A stretch of DNA of 53,369 nucleotides. Source: Gracilaria domingensis. Its lineage: Eukaryota > Rhodophyta > Florideophyceae > Gracilariales > Gracilariaceae. Below are positions 41,959 through 52,295 of the stretch, in pieces. The translations under genes and the position numbers were made by a program. The stretch lies in NCBI GenBank assembly GCA_022539475.1, contig VCMS01000009.1, forward strand, positions 19,572-72,940, given 5' to 3'. Each line of letters begins with the position of its first letter. Position 1 is the stretch's first letter. The notes beneath the pieces are model-generated. The model made no database searches. It was given only the letters and a program-made list of their open reading frames with translations, and was not told where the DNA came from.

Positions 41959-42185
41959 CGCGCCAGCGCGCACGCGTGGCCACGCCCTGTTCGGCAGGTG
42001 GCCCTTGGCTGCGCCCCGGGCCGTCTGCACTGATAACTGCGCGGCTGCACGGCGCGGCGCTTGCGCACAGTCGCGCGAAGGCGGCGACGCGTGCAGCCGG
42101 TGGAACGTCGTCGCCGCCACCAGTGCCTCGTGCTGACGCGGCATTGTTTTGTGCCAAACAGCTTCCGCTTCACGTCGCGTTCGTC

Positions 42186-42692
42186 ATGGAAGCCGTTGCA
42201 TGCCTCACCATTCTGGGCGTCGTCTTGCTCGTGCTGTCTGGCTCCTTGAGGCCGGTTTGTTTGCTTCGCGTGCTGTTCAAGTGCGCGTTCTGCGCCTTGG
42301 AAATGCCTTCTCGGCTGGCCTTCTCGTTGCGGCCGTGCTGGTGCATATCTTGCCGGCCGCCATGATCACGCTCGCTAACAAATCTTTCCATGAACTATAC
42401 ACTTTGTGGCCTTTTCGCTTTGTTTGGCGTCTGTGCGGTCTTCGTGCTCGACGTGCTTGCTCGTCGTATTCAGGGCAGTGGTACTAGTTGTAAGACGCTC
42501 GCAGTTCACTCGCATACCGCGCCATCGCGAGAACACTCGCCTGCCGTCGCCGTTATTCTGGCGGCCTCGCCGTCGTTCCATTCGTTTTTCGAGGGAGTAT
42601 CATTGGGCGTCAGTTTGTTAGATATCGCTTCACTCACCGCGCTCTCAATTGCCATCCTGGTACACAAGCTCTTCGCCGCGAATGGAGCTTGA
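42186..42692 (+). pseudogene. ZIP-family metal transporter relic, frameshifted and truncated
   Basis: Three frames together resemble the first five membrane segments of a ZIP (SLC39) zinc/iron transporter. Segment 1: ACLTILGVVLLVLSGSL from the ATG at 42186. Segment 2 in another frame: GNAFSAGLLVAAVLVHILPA. Segment 3 in a third: TLCGLFALFGVCAVFVLDVL. Segment 4 has the metal-site motif HSFFEGVSLGV, with His and Glu kept, followed by SIAILVHKLFAA of segment 5, also with its His. The frame ends at 42692 without segments 6-8. The His-rich loop before segment 4 is poor. With two frameshifts and a missing end the copy cannot make a working transporter. It abuts the release-factor relic. Confidence 0.72.
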
Positions 42693-42698
42693 CGTCAT

Positions 42699-44078
42699 TT
42701 GCTCCGAATCGCAGGCTCTGGAACACCGTGTGGTTTTGTTAAATGGAACACCCGCTCCAGGTATTGCGCAACCGTTTCCAACTCAAATTCGCCGACATGC
42801 GGGATGAGTTCTGAAGACATTGAGAAACTCTTTTATCACCTAGCACCACTTGTAGTATGCGCTAGAATAGAGCATGACTTCATTGCCCAAAACAGAAGCA
42901 GCAGTTCTTTTGATGCATCACAACAAGCTCAACTAAACGAGGTTGCTCCAATCGCATCATTGACTGAGTCGTTGGATAGGCTTCAGAATCAACTTCGAGA
43001 CGCGTTCCAATTTCGGAAGAAAATGATCATGGCTCTGAGATGCGACAGATGGCGCAGGAGGAGATTCAGATGTTGCAAAACGAGAAACGCCAACTTGCAT
43101 CTCAAATTATGTCCCAACTATCGCAGAAAGACTGTAATGAAGAAGTGCACCCCGATCAATCCCATTCGACTCATCAATCCAAGACAAGCAGCGCCAGAAT
43201 GGAGATAAGGGCAGGCGCGGGTGGAGATGAAGCAGCCCTCTTCATATATGATCTGTTTGCAATGTTTGAAAAGTTTGCTTTACGTAAGAAATTGAAGTCA
43301 AAAATTCTGTCCCAGTCGAGCACTTCGTTGGGTGGATTACGTGAGTTGATTCTGCGAGTTTCCGGGCCTCTTGTGTACGAAACGATGCGTCTCGAGGCCG
43401 CAGTCCATCGGGTTCAAAGAGCGCCTGATACAGAGACTAGTGGCAGGGTTCATACTAGTACAGCAAGTGTTGCAGTGCTGCGTGGTGATTTGCATTTGGC
43501 CAAACGATTTTGTTTGCGAGAAAGTGACGTGAAGTTTGACGTGTGCCGAGCAAGTGGTGCTGATGGTCAACATGTGAACAAGACAGAATCAGCGCTGCGT
43601 GCAACCCATATTCCGACGGGACTAGTAGCAACTAGCCAGGAGGATCGGTCACAAAATCGCAACCAGGCAATAGCAATAGAAGCTGTAGCGGCTCGATTGG
43701 CAGCCAAGCTCGCAGCAAAACAGGCGTCGAAAAGGGTGAGTGAACGTAGGGCACAGATGGGAAGGACAATAGGAGAACGAAGCGACAGAATACCTACGTA
43801 CAACTATCAGCAGCGTAGAGCAACAGATCATCGTATCATTCCTTCAACCGGATTGCTTGATTTTTGTTTGTTCTGCAAAGGAAATTATTGGAGACAAGAG
43901 CGTAGGTCTTGACAATGTTCTACAGGGTGGCGTGGAACTGGAACGCTTAATTGAAGGCGTTTCCAGAGCGCGAGAACTAGAGCCTTTGTATGTACTTATT
44001 GAAGGAGCAAGGAAAATGAGAAGCACGACATCGGATGAGCTCGGTGATAAATTTGCTGCGGGAATGGAAGCGGTATGA
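42699..44078 (+). pseudogene. prfA: Organellar-type peptide chain release factor 1, frameshifted, GGQ changed
   Basis: Class I release factor of bacterial type, expected to act in plastid or mitochondrion at UAA/UAG codons. The middle frame (43040-43912) has IRAGAGGDEAALFIYDLF, then HRVQRAPDTETSGRVHTSTA, whose PDT matches the PxT stop-codon-reading tripeptide of RF1 rather than SPF of RF2. RASGADGQHVNKTESALRAT shows the peptidyl-hydrolase GGQ changed to DGQ. IPTYNYQQRRATDHRI follows and the C-terminus continues in another frame to 44078. The N-terminal third (42699-43208) is in yet another frame. Two shifts plus loss of the universally required first Gly of GGQ make it a pseudogene. The ICT1-like group also has GGQ, but the full domain set excludes it. 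Confidence 0.85.
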
Positions 44079-44099
44079 ACAAGCAGATATTCGGGTTGT

Positions 44100-44471
44100 T
44101 TACTTTAGATTCGAAGCGGCTGAGGCACCTTGCAATTGGTCTAGAGGAGATCTGGCCATTTCTTGAACATAGTTGAAGCCGGACTGGTCATCTGAGTTAG
44201 AACGGTCAGAGAGGCACTGAAGATGAGTGATGATTGCTTGCTTCTGAGCAGGGGAAGCGTTCTGGGCGATCTGGGCCAGAGCGCCCAGGGCTGTGGCGGC
44301 GACAATCATATCTGCGTCTGCGTTGCATACGGAGAGCAAAATACGAAAGGCTGTTTGACTTCGGCGCGCCACCACCTCATCCTTGTTCTTTTGATCACTG
44401 CCTAGAGTGGCTAGACATCCGACAATAGCAAGCTTGGAAACCGGGTCAGCGGTTTGTCCAACCTGGTACAT
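44100..44471 (-). pseudogene. Armadillo/HEAT-like repeat fragment
   Basis: A 123-codon minus-strand frame has helical repeats of ARM type: KLAIVGCLATLGSDQKNKDE, then AFRILLSVCNADADMIVAAT and ALGALAQIAQNASPAQKQAI, with regular Ala/Leu spacing. It ends with a polar tail. The fragment is too short for the family; the proteins it might come from (proteasome chaperone S5b/PSMD5 type or another ARM protein) are typically 400-550 residues. It lies 22 bases from the end of the release-factor relic, tail to tail. It may be the last exon of a gene whose other exons I cannot see, or a fragment. Confidence 0.45.
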
Positions 44472-44479
44472 ATTGTGCT

Positions 44480-45250
44480 TCCACCACGTTCTTCCCCTCC
44501 GTTCGTCTCTCTCAACATCCGTTTGCTCTCGCTCTCTAGTGCTCCCATCACAACATACGGTTTCTTCGGGGGTCTCTACCGTTCTGTGCTTGTGAACACT
44601 CTGTTTGCCACCGTCGTTTCATCGCGCCAACCCGTACGCACTCGATCTTGACATGAGCGCCAGGCAAGCGTGTATTCTCGAATCCTTCCACTTTCTACTT
44701 CGGCGAACATGCATCTGACCCTGACCTGGCTGTGCGCTCTACCCAGGCACGTACCACGTCGTCGTCGACCTCTTTTAGCCTTCGCACAGCCACCACTTTC
44801 GTGTGTTTCTTCACAAAGCACGCAATCCTACATGCTTTGTGCCGCCACTTCGAACCCCCCCGTCTCTAGTTCGTCGTCGCCCACCACGTCCTTCGACTTA
44901 ACTCACCCACCCAATACTGTTTAGTCAGATTGTTTGAAACCACCGTCGTTGTTTCCACTCTCATTTCTTCAACCTCCTCTGACAAGAATACGTAGTAGAT
45001 CAGCAATCTTCACTCATTTTGTCTACCCATGTCCAACAAGCACAACTAAAAACCCCTACTGGAGATACCATTCAGCGGGTGCACTTCGGGAGCGCAGCTG
45101 GAAAGAGACCGAGACAAAGGGTGGTGAGCGGGAACGTTGGCTACAGCTACCACGCCCTGCAGCAGGAAGCATCTGACTCACATCTGTATTATTATGATAT
45201 CCCGTGCGGCGTTCGTTCTTACCGAGAGCGGGGTTCTCTTACTGAAGGGT
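44480..45250 (+). other. Possible small gene or relic, unrecognised
   Basis: Two + strand frames in sequence look like parts of one protein. 44709-44924 starts MHLTLTWLCALPRHVPRRRR and is Ser/Pro-rich, as in a transit peptide. 45019-45252 in another frame contains TPTGDTIQRVHFGSAAGKRP and NVGYSYHALQQEA. A frameshift or intron between them would be needed. No family was recognised. Confidence 0.3.
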
Positions 45251-45439
45251 AACGTCCAGATAGCCATCAATACCCATTCGAAGAATATGTTCCTGCACGC
45301 TATGAACCGGAACTAACAGAAATAAGTTTGTTTATATTCATTGAAAACTATCGCTCAATGAAGTTTGTGGGCAACGTTTCTTCTTCCATGGCCTATAACT
45401 GTCTATTTCTGACTGGTCCGTCAGTGCCCTTCCCCTCTT

Positions 45440-46870
45440 CCGAGGACCTATAACTAATTGGAGTGCGTGCATAAGATCTCTGGCAGTGCAATTGTATTCC
45501 AGAGAGTTCAGCGTGTCAGAATTTAGTTCTATCTGCTTTGAAGAAGTGTTGAAATGATTTCCAAGAACTTGAAAGACCTCGTTTTATGACAAGTTTCGAA
45601 ACACTCTTTTCTGACGATGAGAATTCATGAGTATAGAGATAAAACTCTTCTTCAACTTCCGGGCACTGAATCTTTTACGTCTCAGGCAGACCTGTGAGGC
45701 GAAGGCATTGAACGCGTAAGAAATCGCTTCAGACTTCATATTGCTACCATCCTTCACGTTCAGAAGTAAGTAGTTCGTCTCCTTTGATTTACCTGACAAA
45801 CGGTGGATGATTGGATTAATATGAAGAATATGAAAACGGAGAAACGGAATCACAAATCGCGGTAACATAATGTGAGGAAGACCAATGCTCTGTGTTCTTC
45901 GTCCTCTAAGAGTTCGAACAAGGACGAAACCACTTTCTTGAAGTTGACGCCATGCATTCTCATCGCTCCGGAAACCAGATATCTGAGCCTGCGCGAGGGC
46001 TTGTGGGCTCTGGCCTCCGCTGCAGAGAATTAGAAATGAAACAAAAGCAGAATACCACTCCTTTACGACAGCAAGTTGCTCCCGTCGATTCAAAGCCGAA
46101 ATTCCCAGGGCTTCTTCTTCTTGCCATTCTATCAACGTTGCCAAGGTTCTTCGAGCCTGCCCGCAGTATTCTCTGATTTTATCCAGCGAAATAACTCCCT
46201 CCGCTTGTGATAATCTGCATTGACGAGATGGGACTTGCACGCCTTTAATGATATTCTCAAGATACCTGGATGAACGATGCAGATCGCTTCGTTCCACTTC
46301 AGGGCCAGAAAACACAGAGCCAATCGCACAAATCTGGAGCAGGTGCCTCGCTTTCCTTAGCACGGTCCTACCTTGGCGACACTTCACATTGAACTCAACA
46401 AAACATCGAAGCAGTTCTAAATTTGCGACGTTCGTGAAGAGAGTTTCTTGTTTCCATACTTCACGTTTATCGCACATTGAGCGTGCGACACAGAGCCTGA
46501 GATACTGCGATACAGTGCAGGAAATTCTTTCGAACCCTTTGTTGTCCACATGCCCTTCGAGTTCTTTCGAACGAAAGTAAATCCGGTGAATTGCGCGTAA
46601 AGCGAGACAGTTTTCAAAAGTTACACCAAGTCCTTCATACACACCTTTTTCTCTCCAAATCTTGGATGTGCGCAAGAGCTTAGCGTCATCACTGAAGAAG
46701 AAACATAGATTATTCTGCTCCAAACGCTTCATTTGGTTCATCCAGCGATTTCTCGGTTCTAAACTTGTAATGTTTATGTCTCTCGCATGCAGTACGTCTT
46801 TCGCCTTCGTTATATCTCCAGGGGCCGTGTGGGACACAAAAGGTCTACGGATTTGAAACACATCAGTCAT
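45440..46870 (-). pseudogene. Tyrosine-recombinase-like protein, copy 1
   Basis: An open minus-strand frame of 428 codons from the ATG at 46870 to TAA at 45586-45584. It is colinear with copy 2: YEGLGVTFENCLALRAIHRI against YEGIGINLDNCLGLKRLYQD, and TVSQYLRLCVARSMCDKREV against TVSQFFRWSVVSSVCHESEV. The later half has the feel of a tyrosine recombinase: FLILCSGGQSPQALAQAQ in the place of the first Arg box (Ser where copy 2 has Arg), a mostly helical stretch, then FSARKLKKSFISILMN in the place of the HxxR box. After TAA the same frame continues with EVFQVLGNHFNTSSKQ and a Tyr in NSLEYNCTARDL, matching the end of copy 2. The stop plus lost Arg suggest decay. The family call is tentative. Confidence 0.5.
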
Positions 46871-47594
46871 GTTGAGATTACCTCGACGGTTGGTATGTAT
46901 CTCTTCGGAAGTGGCTGAATTCGAACGAACAGAAAGCAGAAAACAAAAGAACTAGGACGAATTCAGCTCTCTGAGTAACATCACTGGCTCATCGACGATG
47001 GCAGCCCTAAAAAGAACGGGGAGAGTAATCCATATGATATTGTCGATGAAGGTTCTTCTACGCGAAGGCAAGAGTGGCAACGGTGTTTCGCGAATGCTTT
47101 TTGCACATCAGTAACATGAAAAAGGAGGTGAAGCAGTGGTGAGTAGGGTTTTGGGCGGGAGGCTCCAAACAAAGGACCACCATACTTACGAGGTGAAGCG
47201 AGGAGGTAATAATCCCATGAGCTGCTCTTTGAGCCGTTGTACCGAAGGTACTTTTGGTACGAAAGGTTTGTATCACAGGCAAAAGGCCGGCTACTTCCCG
47301 CGCAATTGTACAATTTAGCAAAGAGCTTTGCCTGGGAGAAATCATTTTCGCGCCAAACTGTAATGATTCTGCTCCAATCTTCTTCCCTTAGAACTTTGCT
47401 GTGAGAAGGAAACCTCGAAATGTATTGATGCTCAGAGTACAAGTGTGGTAAGGTAGGAACACCTCACTTTTGGTATCGTAGCCTTGCGCTGATGTGCCAC
47501 CCCCATGCACAACAACGGATTCAATTGGGCGTATTTCAGTACGTAATCGAACTTTTACCTGTCAAGGATTGACGCAAATTGGTGGGACCGCGAG
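46871..47594. promoter_or_regulatory. Divergent intergenic region between the two recombinase-like genes
   Basis: Both genes start outward from this 724-base interval, so it should hold both promoters. A minus-strand frame of 153 codons (46981-47442) has no familiar features. An imperfect repeat GTACCGAAGGTACTTTTGGTAC lies near 47236-47258. No core promoter motif could be fixed. Confidence 0.4.
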
Positions 47595-48690
47595 ATGGAG
47601 AGGTACACGCCATGCCAACGGAGGTTCAGTTACACGCCAGGCTGCGCATCAGACTTGTTCAGCGTTCGGATGTTCACAGAAAATCCAGAACAGCTTTGGC
47701 TTAAGGACCTTGAACAAGTGAAAAGAACTAAACCACATTTCTTCACTTCGAAAGAGGCAAATCTTAAGCTCACGTCGAAGGTCAAACAAGGTGTGACAGC
47801 CTACGAAGGAATAGGGATCAACTTGGATAACTGTCTGGGACTGAAGAGATTATATCAAGACTACTACAAAGCAAAGGAAAAGAATGCAGGATGTGGAGGT
47901 GAAGAGTTCAACAAAGTCATTACCACAGTCTCTCAGTTCTTTCGATGGTCTGTAGTGTCTTCTGTGTGCCATGAATCCGAAGTGTGGAAGGAAGAGGCGC
48001 TGTTCAAGAGTGTGGCTGACATAGATGCTGTGGAGACTTTCATGGACTATTTCAGGCGACGTTGCTCGCCTGGAACGGTGAGGAAAAAGGCGTTATGTTT
48101 AGGGAAAGTTTGCGAAGTTGGCCTACAGGTCGCCATGGATCGAAAACAGGTTGACCGACTTGAATTGGTTAAAGCGCTTCTCAGCAATATTGAGTGTGCG
48201 GCGAGACGCAAGTACAGAACACTTTGTCAAGAGCGAAATCCGCAGAACTTCAACCTGGTAACGGCACCGTTCTATCTCACAAGAACTGATCCGCAACGGA
48301 CGAACCCCCTCCATCGAGGATCGTAAAGAGACGGTGGGAGTCCCCACCACCCCACCCCACCCCATGCACTCCCCCCCCCCCCCCCCCCCCCCCACCCCCA
48401 CACGCCCCCCCTCCCCAGCCCACCCCACGCCCCCGACCGGCCACCGCTCCCCGCTGCCCACCCGCCCAGCCCGCCCGCCCCCGCCACCACGCCGGCCTGT
48501 GTGCCAGCCCGCTCCCCACCCCCCACCTACCCAAGCCCGCCCATCGACCAGCCCTCACCTCACGCACGCTACTCCCCTCCGCCCACGACACCAGATACAT
48601 CCTACCCCGCCCCCCCCCACCCCCGCTCCCCCCCCCACCCCCCACCCCCCCCGCACCCCCCCCCCCCCCACCCCCCCCCCCCCCCCACCC

Positions 48691-48722
<32 letters not shown>

Positions 48723-49529
48723 CCCCCCCACCCACCCCCCCCCGCCCCCCCCCCACCCCCCCACCCCCCCCCCCCCCCCCACCGCCCTTCACGACGGGCG
48801 CAAAAATGCCTGGACAGCATCATGATGTCACACGCGCACTATGCAAAACGTGATAACGCCATTGGCTTTATGTTGAAACTGCGAAATGGCAATCCTCTCT
48901 TAGACAAGTGGTGCATCAACTTCCTAACGTTTTCCATGCTCTGTGCTGGAGGACAGCGCCCGCAAGTTTTCTCACAAGTGCAGGTTCCTTTGAGGGGAGA
49001 GCTTGAACATCGTCTCACACACACTGGTAGCAGGCCTTTCCTAGAGTTGCGAACCCTTCGAGAAAAGCGTACAAGGTATACAGAATTGCCTTTAGTACTC
49101 CTTCCAACCGCGATCAAGCCATACATTGAATTTCACGTAGAAGTCATTAGACCAGTCATTCTTAGCAATTGCGAAACAAGCGAACCGGACGGAAACAGGT
49201 ACTTAATGTTACATTCAAGGAAAGGTAGGCCCCTGAATCCGAAGGAAGTCACGAACTCGCTCCGCCAATTCATGATTTCTAAAAATCCCAGGCTCGGGAA
49301 GTTCACGACTATGAGTCTGAAAAGAAGTTTTGCGACGATGATGTTTCAGTTATATCGCCGTGGTGAAATCTTTCAAGGACTAAGTGAGGAACAGTTTCTA
49401 AGGTAGTTGTCAATGCAAATAAACAGCTCTCCGGAACAGTTGATGAGAACCTACATTGCCTATGACGGCACTGAGACCTCTTCTGAAGCCAAGGAGCTGG
49501 TCGCCGTTTGGAATCAGCTGCTGAATTAG
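47595..49529 (+). mobile_element. Tyrosine-recombinase-like protein, copy 2, split by C-rich intron and with one in-frame TAG
   Basis: Exon 1 from the ATG at 47595 carries the N-terminal helical domain shared with copy 1 (SEVWKEEALFKSVADIDAVE). A C-rich interruption follows. Exon 2 resumes near 48818 with MLCAGGQRPQVFSQVQ, a plausible first Arg box, then FLELRTLREKRTRYTELPLV, YLMLHSRKGRPLNPKE and TMSLKRSFATMMFQLYRRGE at the HxxR position, where the His is missing and Lys-Arg stand for Arg. TAG at 49404-49406 interrupts; the frame goes on with SPEQLMRTYIAYDGTETS, giving a Tyr where the nucleophile is expected, and ends with TAG at 49527. Cryptons and related elements use such recombinases. The atypical residues leave room for another DNA-breaking or binding protein. 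Confidence 0.55.
48212..48817 (+). other. Poly-C-rich stretch, probable intron
   Basis: From about 48340 to 48790 the strand is almost only C with scattered A, G and T. The flanks are coding. A donor GTACAG at 48212, or alternatively GTAAAG at 48323, and an acceptor GGACAG ending at 48817 join the flanks in the same frame (both donors give phase 2). With the first donor the distance from ARR to GGQ(R/S)PQ equals that in copy 1 within two residues. The exact number of Cs may not be reliable. Confidence 0.55.
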
Positions 49530-49607
49530 ACCCACCATACAGTCCCAGTGAGCCGGGGCAACCACGCCTGGCCTACGCGAGACCAAGTCTTCAAATAAAC
49601 CATCGAC

Positions 49608-50560
49608 CTACGTTTGACCTACGTATGACCCACCTACAAGGTGCTTCATTGGCCAACACCTCTTCCGCAAAAAGAATTTGAGTTCTTTCCCTGCCATGTT
49701 TTCATCAACGTTGCTGTTGTTTCTGAGAGCCACTATCTTAGAACCTGCGCTGCAAAACTTGGCACTTTCGAGATGTGGCGCAGAACCAGTTCCGGCAAAA
49801 AAACTTACCTTGGTCATCTTCAGCTATAGCTCGTAGCAAAGCCTGTCTGTGTACCTCGCGTTTCAAGATGGGCAGACAAAACATGGACCGGCGAATCTTG
49901 GCATCAGCGAAGATGGCTTGAAGAGAGTAGAGTAAATGATGCACTGTTATGGTGGCACAAAGCCTGTCTCCTGGTGTGTTTCGGACGATTTCGACAGCTT
50001 CGGAGGTAGTGACGGGTTCCAGAACGATCTTGAGCGTTGGAAAGCGTTGGAGAAGCATGGGAAGTGCACGGAAATAAAACGATGCTCCCGATCAAAGACC
50101 TCAACATTCTGTTCTATGGATTCGCCGTGAACGCCAAGAACCATTCCGAGTTCTTGCATGGTCCCAGTGCATCAAAGACGTTTTCCAAAGCAGTGACGCC
50201 ACTGACGGAATTGGTAGTAGCACCAGCAGGATATAGTTTACAAGCCTTGAGGAATCCTGTTTGATGTGCTTCGCGAATGATTTATGGAGTTGCGTTTTCG
50301 GCGAGATATAGAGTCATCAATGGTTCGAAGTGGGGATATTTGATCAGTGAGCGCATGATTCTCTGGCGATAGGCGGCGGCTTGTTCTGCTGTACAAACGG
50401 GAGGTTGAAGATTGGGCATGATTATTGCGCGAGGGAAGTTACGGGCCGTGTATGGAGCCACAACATTGAGCATTTGTTCATCGCGAAAGTGTACGTGGAA
50501 GTCATCTGGTCGACGGATAGTTATGGTGGTCGCCGAAGAGCGGTTGCTAGTGACAGGCAT
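49608..50560 (-). pseudogene. pyrC: Dihydroorotase (class II), frameshifted, catalytic Asp lost
   Basis: Dihydroorotase cyclises carbamoyl aspartate in pyrimidine synthesis. From the ATG at 50560 the first frame gives TITIRRPDDFHVHFRDEQML with the metal-binding HxH, and RAIIMPNLQPPVCTAEQAA. It breaks after ~90 codons. Later pieces occur in other frames: [20 protein letters not shown] with VFDREHRF (50160-50060), then RFPTLKIVLEPVTTSEAVE and YSLQAIFADAKI with FCLPILKREVHRQALLRA (50050-49840), and finally FFAGTGSAPHLESAK near 49800, where the family has GTDSAPH. The catalytic Asp is thus Gly. Overall length is near the usual ~340 residues. Several shifts and the lost Asp show a dead copy. Confidence 0.85.
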
Positions 50561-50599
50561 ACTGGCTGGATGTTGTGTACTGCAGCAGATGATCTACAG

Positions 50600-52295
50600 G
50601 GACGGAGGAAGAACTTGTTTTGACAAGGCTAAGAACCTGGCACCCCTCCCACAGCACAGCACCATGGATTCCCTTATCTCTCATTTTTGCGCGACGCACA
50701 CGTCAATTACTCGTACGCGTGGTTTGTTAGCAAAGGTAATGTTACAGCAATGCCACTGTGGCGGACAGATAGAAATTATAATTACAGTACTCTTTTGCCA
50801 ATTTCTATCCCTTCGCTACACACGTCGCCAGCCTGGGCCTCGCCTATGTATAAGAACTTGCAGCACCCTTTTTCACTTTCAGTCGTCTTGTCGTCATGCC
50901 CTTGTACAAAGGTACCGACGGTACACAGTAGCTTGGTTCATTCGCCAACCCCTCTCCCCTGATCTTGAAAAGCTCTCATTCTCTCCTCGGTAACCGTCTA
51001 ACCCGCTTCGTTGGAATTTATTGTTGATAACCCTTGTTGAACTGTCGAACTCAAGTTATGTGTGTCTTCAAGACAACTTACACTAGAAGCGGAAAGAGGT
51101 ACATTACACATATCGATTGCGGAAGACCAACATGTGTCGATTCGGCCAACTACAAGCCCAGCGGGATGGAATCCCACTAATAGTACAGCTCATGTTCTGC
51201 GATCATGAAGTTCGTTTGGGTTGAAGAAGTCTCCGGGCTCTTTCTCTTGCCGTTTGTCTTCCTCGCGTACAAACCGTAGTTCTGAGTTGAAGATGGACGG
51301 GAAAAATGTCTTCGCGAAGTTTGACTTGAAGGACCTGGAGCAGTTGTTCGAAGTGGTGCCTGCTTTTGCACCAGTTGCGTTGCTTTTCCTGCTCTTTGTC
51401 CAATGACCAGGACAATTCCCTCCCTCTGAGGTTTGACAAAATTGTGAAAGATTGGGGTTCTCTTTTCCAGCACGGTCTGCCTGTAAAATAGTTCCTTGGA
51501 AGCTGAATATGCCTCTAGAATTGCACTTTCTTCCCATAAATATGTCTAGGAGCTGCTAGGGACAGTTTCGTCCATCTCTGTCGTGATGCCTTCATTCTGA
51601 CTCTTCGTTTCACTGCGGTTCTACGTTTCCAATTTCTAATCCCATACCGAGTTCCACACTTTAAGAAGTTGTGGGCATGCATACTCTACATCTTGGGGTG
51701 AACTACAATTAAAAACGGGAAAATGTAATTAAAAAACTCGAGAAGTAGCTAAAACGCGATAAAGAATGGGCTGTGGCGACGAAACGAGTGCGATTTGGGG
51801 GCTGAAATTAGACGGAGAGGTAGATGTGTTTGCTCTCTTTCAATTACATAGGGCAAATAGGTCGTCGATGACGGAAGAGGGCGGGGGTTTTCGGGGGTCT
51901 GTACTGCGGTTTAAGGTGAGATTTGTTATTTGACGCAGTCTAAGGGTTCGGGCAGGGGGCCTGAGCGTGAGTAACGATGTTTGCGGAGGTATTTCGGAAC
52001 GTATTGAGATCGCTAATGGCCTGATATCAGGTGGAAGGAGCCAATTTGTGATGGTGAGTTGGTGAGGTAGAGTATGTGCTTTTCGTGACGAGGGAGGCAG
52101 ATGGATCAGTTTATAAGGGTACTCAGCCGGCCGTTGTTGTTCCAGTTATCAACAGAGTGCATTCGAGAGCTGTTCTGCTTCACAGGTGTGCGGTGGAAGT
52201 CGGGAAATGTAGGAGAACAGGATAAACGCCTTGGGCGGTGCTGCTGCGCCTTTTAGGGGCCCATATAGCATGATGCTAATGAAGCGGTTCGGAGC
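50600..52295. other. Subtelomeric spacer
   Basis: The minus-strand frame at 51190-51537 (115 codons, Asn/Ser/Lys-rich) is the longest unexplained frame and has no familiar features. 51700-52290 becomes G-rich on the + strand toward the telomere, with no gene. Nothing else is recognised. Confidence 0.35.

Noticed and set aside
42699..44078. A causal link between the broken RF1 copy and the in-frame TAG codons
   Set aside because: RF1-type factors act in organelles, while the interrupted genes are nuclear and translated in the cytosol.
48277..48825. Pro-rich or Gly-rich proteins encoded in the C tract on either strand
   Set aside because: Poly-C without stops gives long frames by composition alone; the flanking coding frames rejoin when it is removed.
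30631..49406. Nuclear reassignment of TAG to an amino acid
   Set aside because: The intact HAD gene ends at TAG with no homology beyond it, and all four cases are transposon genes or possibly duplicated copies. Kept only as a read-through question.
50412..50993. 193-codon + strand frame
   Set aside because: Its first part is antisense to the dihydroorotase relic and the rest has no protein-like features.
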